Below are positions 28,660 through 38,181 of a DNA stretch of 64,000 nt, one piece after another. This DNA comes from Ferruginibacter yonginensis (GTDB lineage Bacteria > Bacteroidota > Bacteroidia > Chitinophagales > Chitinophagaceae). The first letter of the stretch is position 1; each line of letters begins with the position of its first letter. The DNA is taken from assembly GCF_042651465.1 (NCBI RefSeq), contig NZ_JBHSCZ010000001.1, positions 1-64,000 on the forward strand. Direction: 5' to 3'. The position numbers and the translations under genes were made by a program. Below the pieces are notes generated by a model. That model was given only the letters and a program-made list of their open reading frames with translations. It was not told the origin of the DNA and did not search any database.

Positions 28660-29412
28660 ATGTATATCCACGAAACATCGGTACATAATACGCAAGCGGC
28701 TGAAGTAGTTGTTCCAATTATGATGCAACTTTTTCAACCACAATCTGTTTTAGATGTGGGCTGTGGTATTGGTACTTGGCTTAAAGTGTTTAAACACCAT
28801 GGCGTTGATCATATCACCGGTATTGATGGTGATTATGTAAACCGTACACAGTTGTTTGAAAATATTACGACTGATACTTTTATTGCGGCTGATTTAACCC
28901 AACCCTTTGCAATTGGTAAGCAATTTGATCTGGCTATTTGCTTAGAAGTAGCTGAGCATTTACCGCCAGCAGCAGCGGCAGATTTTGTAAAGAGCATCTG
29001 TGCACATGCCGATACCGTTGTGTTTGGTGCGGCAGTACCCGGTCAGTGGGGACAACATCATTTAAACGAACAATGGCCAGCATATTGGATGTCGTTATTT
29101 GCTGCAGAAGGATTTGCTGCGTATGATTTGTTGCGTTCCTCCATATGGCACCACCCTCAAGTAGAGTGGTGGTACCAACAAAATATGTTGGTGTTTTCAA
29201 AAAAAGTATGGTCTGTGCCGGCGGTACCAGTAGCTTACGATGCTATTATTCACCCTGCGCATTTCAACCAAAAGCTACAGTATATTGCTCAATTAGCACA
29301 GCAACATCATGAAGCACAGCATGAGCTGGCTTTGTGGCAACAGGGTAAAAAAGGCGTTCGCCAACATTTTAAAAGTTTCAGCAAAGCCCTTGCTTCCAAA
29401 TTTTTTAAATAA
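28660..29412 (+). CDS. SAM-dependent methyltransferase, 250 aa
   Basis: A class I methyltransferase with motif I VLDVGCGIGTWL (about residues 31-42), acidic ribose-binding IDGDYV (about 56-61) and post-motif AICLEVAEHLPP (about 94-105). The C-terminal 60 residues are Gln/His-rich and helical and end in a basic segment (KSFSKALASKFFK). It is tightly coupled to wzt (three bases between). In ABC-exported O-antigens a methyl or phosphomethyl cap made by such an enzyme ends chain growth and is read by the Wzt tail. A capping role is therefore plausible here but not shown. Confidence 0.85.
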   Translation: MYIHETSVHNTQAAEVVVPIMMQLFQPQSVLDVGCGIGTWLKVFKHHGVDHITGIDGDYVNRTQLFENITTDTFIAADLTQPFAIGKQFDLAICLEVAEHLPPAAAADFVKSICAHADTVVFGAAVPGQWGQHHLNEQWPAYWMSLFAAEGFAAYDLLRSSIWHHPQVEWWYQQNMLVFSKKVWSVPAVPVAYDAIIHPAHFNQKLQYIAQLAQQHHEAQHELALWQQGKKGVRQHFKSFSKALASKFFK

Positions 29413-29416
29413 CCAA

Positions 29417-30478
29417 ATGGTACAATTCACTATAGTAATTGGATATCGCAATAGGGCCATTGATCGGGTACAACGGGCATTTGATGCTTTGGCAGCACAA
29501 ACCTATACGCATTTTAAAGTGTTGTTGGTTGATTATGGTAGCGATGCTCCCCAAGCCACCGCTGTACAAACATTGCTTGCAAATTACCCTTTTGCTAATT
29601 ATATATACAGTGATACCCGTGGTTGGTTTTGGAACCGGGCACATGCATTGAATACCGGTATTCAGCAAGCCGATGGCGATGTTGTATTGTTGTACGATAT
29701 TGATTTATTGGTTGGTCCTGCATATTTAGCCGCTATAAGTCAGTTAAACTATACCCAACAATTTTATACGTTCAGTTGTTTTTATTTGCCTGAGCATTAT
29801 GATGTAACCGCTGGTGATTGGGTTACCACTGGTGTTCATTACGAGCAAAATTATGTAGGACTTTGTGCTGTAGCCACTGCTGCGTTGCAAACTATACAAG
29901 GGTTTGATGAATATTATATGGTATGGGGTGCTGAGGATGATGATTTGTACCAACGTTTAACCCAACATGGGTTTTATAGAAATACGATGGGCGCTGCTGA
30001 TTATTTAGTATTTCACCAATGGCATCCGGTTGAGTCGCCTCAAAAGCCGAGTTTATGGTACTTAACAATGGTGCAACATTTATATAATCATACAGCTGCT
30101 ACCCGTACAGGGCCTTGGGGTGTAAAGGTACCTACTAGCGCAAGGATTTGTTTACCTGAATTACAAACAGCCACAGCAGCTGTTACTTATACGCCGCCTA
30201 CTAATATATTTTTAACGTTCAATACATTTATTGCTGATTTTTTTGCGGCACCCAATGGGGTAGTACAAAAAGTAGTTTTTAACATATCAGGTTCTGCTAC
30301 TGCCATGCCACAACGTAAGTGGTGGCAACGTAACACCATAACTTCTGCCCCAACAATCAATATGGTTGATGTGGTGCAGTTTGTGCAGTATTTTGTAGGG
30401 CTACATCGTACAGCATTGGCTGATTATTATGTGCAACAACAAGACGGTTCTTTAACTTTTATCTATCAAAAAAAATAG
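29417..30478 (+). CDS. Glycosyltransferase family 2 with galactosyltransferase-like C-terminal part, 353 aa
   Basis: The start at 29417 is taken because the frame upstream of it overlaps the methyltransferase and is not conserved in character. The GT-A domain begins TIVIGYRNR. The metal site is in LLYDIDLLVG and the acceptor-side motif WGAEDDDLYQRL resembles the Glyco_transf_7C region of polymerising galactosyl/GalNAc transferases. A C-terminal region of about 100 residues is unassigned. It should act in the cytoplasm on the growing lipid-linked glycan. Donor and linkage are unknown. Confidence 0.8.
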   Translation: MVQFTIVIGYRNRAIDRVQRAFDALAAQTYTHFKVLLVDYGSDAPQATAVQTLLANYPFANYIYSDTRGWFWNRAHALNTGIQQADGDVVLLYDIDLLVGPAYLAAISQLNYTQQFYTFSCFYLPEHYDVTAGDWVTTGVHYEQNYVGLCAVATAALQTIQGFDEYYMVWGAEDDDLYQRLTQHGFYRNTMGAADYLVFHQWHPVESPQKPSLWYLTMVQHLYNHTAATRTGPWGVKVPTSARICLPELQTATAAVTYTPPTNIFLTFNTFIADFFAAPNGVVQKVVFNISGSATAMPQRKWWQRNTITSAPTINMVDVVQFVQYFVGLHRTALADYYVQQQDGSLTFIYQKK

Positions 30479-30481
30479 TAG

Positions 30482-31666
30482 ATGTTGGTTGCAGCCTTGC
30501 TAAAATTATGGTGGCGTATACGTGGGTTGCGACAGCAAAAGGGAAGCCCTCATCAATTATTATTGGTGGCGGAGTTTGGCGAAAAAGGTGGTACCCGTAC
30601 TTACTTATTTTCGCTGATACCATTTTTACAGCAGCAGGGGTATCATATTACTTTATTGGTAAGTGGCAATGGTATCGATGCTACTATGGCTGCTTGGCTT
30701 ACCCAACAAGGTGTACCTTTGTTACATGCTCCTTTTGATTTTTGGTGTGTGCAATGGCATACTATACCCAAGGGTTTACATCGCCGGCATTTGTTGCGTT
30801 ACCAAATAAAAGAGCTGCATTATTGGTGCGATTTAATTAGTACGCATCGCTTTGGTAGCCTATTGTTTAGTGTTGGCTACCCTGAGCAATATTTGTACAG
30901 TTTTTTACTACCACTCCCTATTACCTATGTATTGCATACGGCTACCCAACAGCCGCTTGATGGTATTAAATATAGGGTAGTGCAATATGGGTTGCGTAAG
31001 CAACAACAAATTATTACCGTATCACATGCAGCGCAACAACAGTTGTGGCAACATTGGTGCAAAGGGCAACCGCATAATGGTATACATGCAGTGTATAATA
31101 GTTATACACCTATACCATTATCGCCTGCTGTAGGTAAAGCCAAGCCTTTAATGGTGTTGACTATCGGCTCTTTGGAGCCTTATAAAAATCCACAGTTTTT
31201 TATAGCCGTTGCACAACAAGTGATGGCACAATTACCCGATGTACAGTTTGTTTGGGCTGGCGATGGTAGCTTAATGAACAGCAGTACCCAAGCCGTAGCC
31301 GGCAACAAAGGCATTCGTTTTATTGGTAATGTAGATGATGTGGTACATTGGTACCAACAAGCAACGGTGTATTTTCAACCAAGTTTATTGGAAAGTCATG
31401 GTATTGCAGTAGTTGGTGCCATGTGTCATGCTTTGCCATGTGTAGTAGCTAACCATGGTGGCTTACCTGAATCAGTGCTGCATCAAAAAACAGGCTATGT
31501 AGTACCTGTACAAGATACTGCTGCTGCCGTAGCCGCCTTGCTGCAATTGTTACAGCAACCTGCATTGTGTATGCAAATGGGTATGGCAGGGCAACAACGT
31601 TACCAACAATTATTTACTCCAATGCAATGGCAAGCTGCCATGCAATTATTGATACCACATGTTTAA
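30482..31666 (+). CDS. Glycosyltransferase family 4, 394 aa
   Basis: A GT-B enzyme. The N-terminal half has EFGEKGGTRTYLFSLIPFL, the usual glycine-rich acceptor loop followed by helix 1. The C-terminal half has TIGSLEPYKNPQ, FVWAGDG and the E-x7-E region in LLESHGIAVVGAM, where the second Glu is replaced by Gly, a departure from the family norm. It starts four bases after the previous gene and overlaps the next by eight. Donor unknown. Confidence 0.82.
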   Translation: MLVAALLKLWWRIRGLRQQKGSPHQLLLVAEFGEKGGTRTYLFSLIPFLQQQGYHITLLVSGNGIDATMAAWLTQQGVPLLHAPFDFWCVQWHTIPKGLHRRHLLRYQIKELHYWCDLISTHRFGSLLFSVGYPEQYLYSFLLPLPITYVLHTATQQPLDGIKYRVVQYGLRKQQQIITVSHAAQQQLWQHWCKGQPHNGIHAVYNSYTPIPLSPAVGKAKPLMVLTIGSLEPYKNPQFFIAVAQQVMAQLPDVQFVWAGDGSLMNSSTQAVAGNKGIRFIGNVDDVVHWYQQATVYFQPSLLESHGIAVVGAMCHALPCVVANHGGLPESVLHQKTGYVVPVQDTAAAVAALLQLLQQPALCMQMGMAGQQRYQQLFTPMQWQAAMQLLIPHV

Positions 31667-32618
31667 TACGCCCATTTTATTTATTGTATTTAACCGGTTG
31701 CATACTACGCAACAGGTATTTGAACGTATAAGAGCGGTACGTCCAAAATATTTATACATTGCAGCCGATGGGCCAAGACCAACCCATGCTGAAGATGCTG
31801 CAAAATGTACCGAAGTACGTGAGTGGTTGTTGGCTGCTATTGATTGGGAGGTAGAGTTACACACTTTATTTAGAACTGAAAATGTGGGTTGTGGTAAAGG
31901 TCCGGCTGGCGCTATTAGTTGGTTTTTTGAGCAGGTGGAGCAGGGTATTATTTTAGAAGATGATTGTTTGCCTTCTGCCTCTTTTTTTCCGTTTTGTGAA
32001 ACTTTATTGGAGCGATATGCAACCAACAGTACCATACATTCCATAGCAGGTACTAATTTATTGCCACAGTTTAGCGCAACCGATGCTGATTATTTTTTTA
32101 GTTACCAATCGGGTATATGGGGTTGGGCTACATGGCGACGTAGTTGGTTATTGTATGATTATTATGCCACTGCCTGGGGCGATGTTACTGTGCAGGAAAA
32201 ATTTAATAATTTTTTTACGCATGATAGAGAGCGTCAAGTTTATGTAAATGGTGTTAGTAAAGCATATCACGAAAGGAATGTTAGTTGGTGGGATTATCAA
32301 TTTATATTTTCAAGAATCATAAATGGAAGCTATGGTATTATCCCCCAAAAAAACTTAATCAGCAATATTGGTTTTGGTGAAGAAGCTTCACACACATTTG
32401 ACACTAATTCAGTGTTGGGTTTTTTACCTATTGATACCATTTCTTTTCCTATGGTTCATCCAAAAAGTATAGAAGTCTATCAACCTTATGATAATTTGTA
32501 TCGTGATCAATTTTTTGCTGCATTACCAGATTTACAATCTCCCCAAATGTCATCTTCATTAATCACGAAATTGGTACAGCAAATAAAAAATAAAATAAAG
32601 CGTTTAATTAAAAAGTAA
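31659..32618 (+). CDS. GT-A fold glycosyltransferase (HlpA-like), 319 aa
   Basis: The protein starts with TPILFIVFNRLHTTQQVFERI and has PKYLYIAADGPRP, ENVGCGKGP and the acidic metal site ILEDDCLPS. These are the marks of a GT2-related nucleotide-sugar transferase group often annotated as hemolytic-protein HlpA-like. WGWATWRRSW and WDYQF in the second half fit the same group. The 5' end overlaps the previous gene by eight bases. The specificity cannot be told. Confidence 0.78.
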   Translation: MFNTPILFIVFNRLHTTQQVFERIRAVRPKYLYIAADGPRPTHAEDAAKCTEVREWLLAAIDWEVELHTLFRTENVGCGKGPAGAISWFFEQVEQGIILEDDCLPSASFFPFCETLLERYATNSTIHSIAGTNLLPQFSATDADYFFSYQSGIWGWATWRRSWLLYDYYATAWGDVTVQEKFNNFFTHDRERQVYVNGVSKAYHERNVSWWDYQFIFSRIINGSYGIIPQKNLISNIGFGEEASHTFDTNSVLGFLPIDTISFPMVHPKSIEVYQPYDNLYRDQFFAALPDLQSPQMSSSLITKLVQQIKNKIKRLIKK

Positions 32619-32641
32619 ACGACTTTTTTAAAAAAAATATT

Positions 32642-33265
32642 ATGGTTAAGCGTTTTATATGGTGGTTGATGCAACGTTATAAAGTGCATGAAATACTTGA
32701 GCAGCAGATAAATGCTACTAAAGTACTACGCTGCAACGAACAAGTAACTAATAATGGAGGTGTATTTCATTCTGAAGCTGTTGTTTACAATGGAAGTGGA
32801 GATATATCTAAAATTAAAATCAACAAGGGTACAAATGTTAGAGGTGAATTATTGGTTTTTAAATATGGAGGAAGCATATCAATAGGAGAGGATTGTTTTG
32901 TAGGAACGGGAAGTAAAATTTGGTCAGGAGAAAAAGTCATTATTGGCAATAATGTTTTGGTTTCTCACAATGTCAACATTATCGATACCAATAGCCATGA
33001 AATTGATGCACTTGAAAGAGCAGCTACATATAAGAAATTAATAATTGAAGGACATCCCACAGAAAAAGGTTCAATACAAACTGCACCTATAGTTATAGAA
33101 GATTATGCATGGATTAGTTTTAATGCCACTATTCTAAAAGGTGTTACTGTAGGAAAAGGTGCTATTGTAGCAGCAGGAAGTGTTGTTACAAAAGATGTAC
33201 CTCCTTATGCTTTAGTAACTGGTAATCCTGCTAAAGTCATTAAAATGCTAAATGAACCAATATGA
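32642..33265 (+). CDS. Hexapeptide-repeat O-acetyltransferase, 207 aa
   Basis: A left-handed β-helix acyltransferase of the CatB/NodL/WbbJ kind. Hexapeptide turns run from about residue 60 (ISIGEDCFVGTGSKIWSG, VIIGNNVLVSHNVNI) to 190 (ILKGVTVGKGAIVAAGSVVTKDVPPYALVTGNPAKVIK). The loop DTNSHEID carries the probable catalytic His. It likely O-acetylates a sugar of the polymer. It overlaps the next gene by four bases. Base composition here is less GC-rich and codon choice more AT-rich than the flanking glycosyltransferases, perhaps a sign of separate acquisition. Confidence 0.85.
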   Translation: MVKRFIWWLMQRYKVHEILEQQINATKVLRCNEQVTNNGGVFHSEAVVYNGSGDISKIKINKGTNVRGELLVFKYGGSISIGEDCFVGTGSKIWSGEKVIIGNNVLVSHNVNIIDTNSHEIDALERAATYKKLIIEGHPTEKGSIQTAPIVIEDYAWISFNATILKGVTVGKGAIVAAGSVVTKDVPPYALVTGNPAKVIKMLNEPI

Positions 33266-34152
33266 AAATTTTAGTAATCGGCTCAAAGGGTTTTATAGGC
33301 TCACATGTGCAACAGTATTTACATGTCCAAGGGTATGAAGTATGGGGTGCAGATGTTGTGGTAGATTATACGGCAGATCGTTATTTATTAATAGATGCTA
33401 GTAATGAGCAGTTCAAGGGTTTGTTTGGTGCACATCAGTTTGATGCTTGTATCAATTGTGGAGGCGCTGCAAGTGTAGCTGCCTCAGTAACACAACCCCA
33501 ACGTGATTATTATTTGAATGTAAAGTTGGTGTTTGATGTTTTAGAAGCCATCAGAACTGAAAAACCTACTTGTAAATTTATACAGCTCAGCAGTGCAGCC
33601 GTTTACGGCAACCCTACCACGTTGCCAATAGCAGAAAATGCAGCAGCACAACCCATATCGCCCTATGGTTGGCATAAATACCAAAGTGAATTGTTGTGTA
33701 AGGAGTTTGCTCAACTTTACCAAGTGCCCACCATCGCATTGCGTATATTTTCAGCTTATGGTCCGGGTTTAAAAAAGCAATTATTATGGGATTGGTTTCA
33801 AAAAGCCCGTTTGCATGATACTGTTGCAGTATTTGGTAGTGGAGAAGAAAGCAGGGATTTTATTTATATCACCGATTTGGTAGCCGTTATAGCATTGGCC
33901 TTACAAAAGGCTGCTTTTGATGGCAGTACTGTAAATGTAGCCAATGGCACTGCATGGTATATTAAAGATGCGGCTGCGTTGTTTTTTGGTTATTTACAAC
34001 AACCGTATCATTTTATGGGTACTACCCAAGCAGGTGATCCTATTAATTGGCAGGCTTCTATCCATACCATTCAACAATGGGGCTACCAACCACAAGTAAG
34101 CATACCACAAGGTTTTCAACAATACATCGCATGGGCAAAAGAATTTCGTTAG
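33262..34152 (+). CDS. NAD-dependent sugar epimerase/dehydratase (SDR), 296 aa
   Basis: An extended short-chain dehydrogenase. The NAD motif is GSKGFIGS (about residues 7-14), the catalytic Ser region is LSSAAVYGN (about 110-118) and the YxxxK pair lies in YGWHKYQSE (about 132-140). FGSGEESRDFIYITDL is the sugar-binding strand. It probably makes or modifies a nucleotide sugar (UDP-glucose 4-epimerase-like or a 4,6-dehydratase-like reaction). The motifs do not decide which. It overlaps both neighbours (4 and 22 bases). Confidence 0.82.
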   Translation: MKILVIGSKGFIGSHVQQYLHVQGYEVWGADVVVDYTADRYLLIDASNEQFKGLFGAHQFDACINCGGAASVAASVTQPQRDYYLNVKLVFDVLEAIRTEKPTCKFIQLSSAAVYGNPTTLPIAENAAAQPISPYGWHKYQSELLCKEFAQLYQVPTIALRIFSAYGPGLKKQLLWDWFQKARLHDTVAVFGSGEESRDFIYITDLVAVIALALQKAAFDGSTVNVANGTAWYIKDAAALFFGYLQQPYHFMGTTQAGDPINWQASIHTIQQWGYQPQVSIPQGFQQYIAWAKEFR

Positions 34153-35300
34153 GTTTATTATTTACCGTTAATGAGGGTTGGATAGGTGGTACCTATTATA
34201 TTTTAAACCTGATACATGCATTGGGTACATTGCCCGATGCGGAGCAGCCAAACCTTGTGATATTGAGCAATCGAACAGCTGATTACGAAGTGGCGCAGCA
34301 AACAGGGTATCGTTATTTGCAATACCGTAATCCTTATCAATACAAACGCAATTGGTTGGAAGCAGCGGTAAATAAGGGTTTACGTATGCTGTTAGGTAAC
34401 GATGTAATTGACAAACGGTTGAGTGGTAAAGAAGTATCTGCTATTTTTCCGGCGGTTGATGATGCGGTGTTCGACCAAGTACCGCATAAAATATATTGGA
34501 TGCCTGATTTTCAGCATTGTTATTATCCACAGTTTTTTGAAGCATGGGAGTTGGCACATCGCAATCAGTTTTTAGCCAAAGTAGGTGCTGGTAACAGCAG
34601 GTTAGTGTTGAGCAGTGCAGCAGCGGCGGCTGATTGGGCACAAACAGCTTTTCAAAAGCATTGTCCGGTTACCGTAATACCATTTGCAGTAACCCACCCA
34701 CCAATAGATGGTTACGCAATTGAAACTTTGTTACAACAATTTGGTTTACCAGCTCAATATTTTATTGTATGCAATCAGTTTTGGCAACATAAAAATCATA
34801 TGGTTGTATTGCAGGCCATACAGGCATTGCAACAGGCTGGGGTAACTTGCCATGTAGTGTTTACTGGTAAGCCCGATGATTATCGCAACCCTGGTTATTA
34901 CAATCAATTACTTGCATTTATTGATGCAGCAGGTATTGCATCGCAGGTGCATTTATTGGGATTAATTGATAGGGGAGCACAACTGTGTTTAATGCAACAT
35001 GCAGTAGCAGTAATACAACCTTCCTTATTTGAGGGATGGAGTACGGTGGTAGAAGATGCCAAGGCATTGGGTACAGCGGTTATAGCCTCTAACTTAGCGG
35101 TACATCAAGAGCAGTTGGGCAGTAATGGTACTTATTTTAATGCTACTGATGCTGAAGCGCTGGCTGAAATTATTGCTACTTATTTGCAGCAAGGCTCAAG
35201 CGTACCGCCTATTGATTATAGTTTACACATACAACAATTTGGTAAACGATTTTATAGCATGTTGCAACAAGTGGTTGCCGGCAATGAAGCTGGAGCATAG
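34131..35300 (+). CDS. Glycosyltransferase family 4, 389 aa
   Basis: The ATG at 34131 is preferred: it begins MGKRISLGLLFTVNEGWIGGTYYILNL, with the glycine-rich loop of GT-B enzymes, whereas the upstream frame lies inside the epimerase gene. The second half has VCNQFWQHKNH, VFTGKP and SLFEGWSTVVEDAKALGTAV, a GT4 E-x7-E site with Glu followed by Glu-Asp. PDFQHCYYPQFF in the middle is typical of one GT4 group of O-antigen loci. It overlaps the epimerase by 22 bases, so translational coupling is likely. Confidence 0.82.
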   Translation: MGKRISLGLLFTVNEGWIGGTYYILNLIHALGTLPDAEQPNLVILSNRTADYEVAQQTGYRYLQYRNPYQYKRNWLEAAVNKGLRMLLGNDVIDKRLSGKEVSAIFPAVDDAVFDQVPHKIYWMPDFQHCYYPQFFEAWELAHRNQFLAKVGAGNSRLVLSSAAAAADWAQTAFQKHCPVTVIPFAVTHPPIDGYAIETLLQQFGLPAQYFIVCNQFWQHKNHMVVLQAIQALQQAGVTCHVVFTGKPDDYRNPGYYNQLLAFIDAAGIASQVHLLGLIDRGAQLCLMQHAVAVIQPSLFEGWSTVVEDAKALGTAVIASNLAVHQEQLGSNGTYFNATDAEALAEIIATYLQQGSSVPPIDYSLHIQQFGKRFYSMLQQVVAGNEAGA

Positions 35301-35330
35301 GCTTGTTTTTAATATTTTATTTGTATTTAT

Positions 35331-36284
35331 ATGCTGACCCATTACCCAACTATATCAATCATTACACCCTCTTATAACCAAGGGGCATATATAGAGCAAA
35401 CCATTTTATCAATTATAAACCAAGGGTATCCTAACCTTGAGTATATTATTATTGATGGTGGCAGTACTGATGATACGGTACAAATCATTGAAAAATATGC
35501 TGCCCATATTACGTATTGGGTAAGTGAGCCAGATAAAGGGCAGAGTGATGCCATTAATAAAGGACTGGCCCATTGCACAGGTACTATTTTTAATTGGATT
35601 AATAGTGATGATTATTTGGAGCCGGGGGCATTGTTTGCTATTGCACATGCATTTATGCAACATCCGCAAGCATTGCAAGTAAGTGGTTATTGTCGCATTT
35701 TTGAAGAGGGTACCAATGCTACCATGCAATTGCACCGATGTATGTTATTTGCAGATACGGCTACCACCATTGTGGAGCAGCGTATCAATCAGCCTGGGGC
35801 ATTTTATCAATTAGCGGTTGTAAAGGCATTGGGAGGCGTTAATACACAGTTGCACTATGTAATGGATTTGGCTTTGTGGTTGCGTTTTTTATGTGCTTAT
35901 GGTCAAGAACGCATCGTGTTGATTGATGATACCATTGCTCATTTTAGGGTGCATCCTAACTCCAAAACAGCATCTTTTGAAGAGCGTTTCAGAAAAGAAA
36001 GTGCTGGCTTGTATCGGTCTATTTTATCTGATTTACAAGCAGCCCCTGCGTTGGTACAATACTTTGCAGTGAACGAACGCTATCAACCTGAACCATGGTC
36101 ATATGCAGCCGTTCAAACAACTGAAATGGAACAAGCCATAGCAGCGTATTATATCTATCAATTTTATAAGGCTGGTGATTATGCTGCTACTAAAATAGCC
36201 ATGCAGCGTTTAAGGCAACAAGGCAAGTTCCCTTTACATTGGAACCATTGCCGTATGCTATTAAAAGTATACACAGGTATTTAA
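35331..36284 (+). CDS. Glycosyltransferase family 2, 317 aa
   Basis: A GT-A inverting transferase of the WcaA/WcaE type. It has ISIITPSYNQGAYIEQTI at the N-terminus, IIDGGSTDDT, SEPDKGQSDAINKG and the metal motif WINSDDYL at about residues 89-96. The acceptor side is a helical C-terminal region of about 100 residues. It lies 30 bases after the previous gene. The donor is unknown. Its catalytic half is similar to the last glycosyltransferase of the locus (53319-54077). Confidence 0.87.
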   Translation: MLTHYPTISIITPSYNQGAYIEQTILSIINQGYPNLEYIIIDGGSTDDTVQIIEKYAAHITYWVSEPDKGQSDAINKGLAHCTGTIFNWINSDDYLEPGALFAIAHAFMQHPQALQVSGYCRIFEEGTNATMQLHRCMLFADTATTIVEQRINQPGAFYQLAVVKALGGVNTQLHYVMDLALWLRFLCAYGQERIVLIDDTIAHFRVHPNSKTASFEERFRKESAGLYRSILSDLQAAPALVQYFAVNERYQPEPWSYAAVQTTEMEQAIAAYYIYQFYKAGDYAATKIAMQRLRQQGKFPLHWNHCRMLLKVYTGI

Positions 36285-36327
36285 AAGGCTGTTAAGTACA
36301 ATTTTAAATTTTAATACAGGTTAAATA

Positions 36328-37194
36328 ATGCAAACAACCACAGCATTGGTTTCGGTAATTATACCTTGTTACAACCAAGGGGCTTTTGTTATGGATGCTT
36401 TGGCATCGGTAGCGGCGCAAACCTATGTGCATTGGGAGGCTATTGTAGTAAACGATGGCTCCACCGATGCTGCAACGGTTGCCTTATTAGCGGAGTTACA
36501 GTTTCCACAAACGAGGGTGTTGCATACAAGTAATATGGGGTTGGCGCAGGCACGTAACAATGGTATTGCCGAAGCCAAGGGTACCTATATATTGCCTTTA
36601 GATGCTGATGATACCATTGCAAGCACCTATATAGAAAAGGCGGTTGCTCAATTTGAAAAGCACCCTACTACCATTTTAGTATATAGTAAAGCAGCATTTT
36701 TTGGTACTGAAACCGGTGAATGGTTGTTGCCAGATTTTTCAATGCAAACCATGTTGCAGCAGAATGTAATTTTTTGTTCGGCTATGTTCCGAAAATATGA
36801 TTTTGAAAAAGTAGGAGGCTATGCCACTTATATGCGTTATGGTTGGGAAGATTGGGATTTGTGGTTGCGTATGCTGACCAATGGCGGTTTGGTGTATCGT
36901 ATACCTGAGGTATTGTTTTATTACAGAAAACATGCTGTTTCAATGGTTGGTGATATTGCAGCAGATACAGCTAAGAGGGCATTTTTAGAGCAGCAATTAG
37001 TTATGCACCATGCGGCATTGTACCAACAGTATTATCCCGAGCCTATTACCATGTTACGGCGCTACCATCAACTGCAACAAGAAAAATTACAGTTTGAAAA
37101 TGTGAAGCAACAGATATATAGCAGTATGAGTTATCAATTAGGTGCGGCACTGTTATGGCCTTTTAAGCAATTACAACGTTTGTTTAATAAATAA
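36328..37194 (+). CDS. Glycosyltransferase family 2, 288 aa
   Basis: The GT-A domain starts VSVIIPCYNQGAFV, with VVNDGSTDA and the metal-binding PLDADDTI at about residues 91-98. YGWEDWDLWLRML follows as the acceptor-side helix with the catalytic acidic residue. The C-terminus is helical and Gln-rich and ends with a basic amphipathic segment (WPFKQLQRLFNK), which may lie on the membrane. It is the second of four consecutive GT2-type genes. Confidence 0.88.
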   Translation: MQTTTALVSVIIPCYNQGAFVMDALASVAAQTYVHWEAIVVNDGSTDAATVALLAELQFPQTRVLHTSNMGLAQARNNGIAEAKGTYILPLDADDTIASTYIEKAVAQFEKHPTTILVYSKAAFFGTETGEWLLPDFSMQTMLQQNVIFCSAMFRKYDFEKVGGYATYMRYGWEDWDLWLRMLTNGGLVYRIPEVLFYYRKHAVSMVGDIAADTAKRAFLEQQLVMHHAALYQQYYPEPITMLRRYHQLQQEKLQFENVKQQIYSSMSYQLGAALLWPFKQLQRLFNK

Positions 37195-37233
37195 CAACAA
37201 CTTTATGTAGTATTTAGTACTTCATAACTATTT

Positions 37234-38181
37234 ATGTTTATCACTGCCATTATACCCAACTACAATCATGCGCCTTATTTACAAGAGCGGCTAGAGAGTG
37301 TATTGCAACAAGATCGGCAGCCTGATGAGGTTATTATATTAGATGATTGCTCAACTGATAATAGTGTAGCCATAATTGAAGCATTTATAGCAGCACACCC
37401 AACAGTACAATTTGTACGCAATACAGTAAACAGCGGTAGCACATTTGCACAGTGGCAAAAAGGTATTGCAATAGCTAAAGGCGATTATATTTGGATGGCC
37501 GAATCTGATGATGTGGCTGCACCAGGTTTGTTAGCCGCTTTGGCTGATCGTATAATAACACAGCCCACTGCAGTGTTGGCTTATTGCCAAAGTGAGCGCA
37601 TGAATAGCCTAGGTGTTATTACTGGTAGTTGGTTAGATTATACAGCAAGTTTACCAGATAGTTCGGTTTTTAATACCTCTTTTTTAATGGATGGTACTCG
37701 TTATTTGCAACAATTTTTAATACATCGTAATACTATTCCGAATGCTAGTGCAGTGTTGTTTTCCAAAAAAGCTTTTGAGCAAGTTGGCGGTGTCCCAAAG
37801 GGATTTACAACCAACGGCGATTGGTTGTTGTGGATACGTTTTGCTTTGGTTGGCGCCATTGCTTATGTAAATACACCCTATAATAAATTTAGGTATCACG
37901 ATAGTAGTGTGATTGCAAAGGCGCATGCCGCTACCAGTAATGCTTATAAAGAACGTTATGATTATACCATGCGTATGCAACTTGTACCTTTTTTACAAGG
38001 ACAAGCATTAGCCCCCATCAAAAAAATAAATAACTATTATATTGGGTTAGATATGGGCCAAAAGGGGTTGCATTGTTTACAACTTCGGCAATGGCTAAAA
38101 GGTTGGTATTGGGTAATAAAGGGAAGTGTGTATGGTGGATTTAAAACGGGGTTTATTAAAAAAGCCATCGGTATAATATGA
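37234..38181 (+). CDS. Glycosyltransferase family 2, 315 aa
   Basis: The N-terminal motif ITAIIPNYNHAPYLQERLESV, then ILDDCSTDNS and the acidic metal site WMAESDDVA at about residues 86-94, mark a GT2 enzyme. TNGDWLLWIRFAL carries the probable base. The final 60 residues are basic and hydrophobic (LKGWYWVIKGSVYGGFKTGF), so it is likely membrane-associated. It overlaps the next start by four bases. Confidence 0.87.
   Translation: MFITAIIPNYNHAPYLQERLESVLQQDRQPDEVIILDDCSTDNSVAIIEAFIAAHPTVQFVRNTVNSGSTFAQWQKGIAIAKGDYIWMAESDDVAAPGLLAALADRIITQPTAVLAYCQSERMNSLGVITGSWLDYTASLPDSSVFNTSFLMDGTRYLQQFLIHRNTIPNASAVLFSKKAFEQVGGVPKGFTTNGDWLLWIRFALVGAIAYVNTPYNKFRYHDSSVIAKAHAATSNAYKERYDYTMRMQLVPFLQGQALAPIKKINNYYIGLDMGQKGLHCLQLRQWLKGWYWVIKGSVYGGFKTGFIKKAIGII

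Noticed and set aside
29309..29416. Upstream extension of the GT2 gene into the methyltransferase
   Set aside because: The extension overlaps the preceding coding end by over 100 bases and is out of character with GT2 starts; the ATG at 29417 gives a canonical start.
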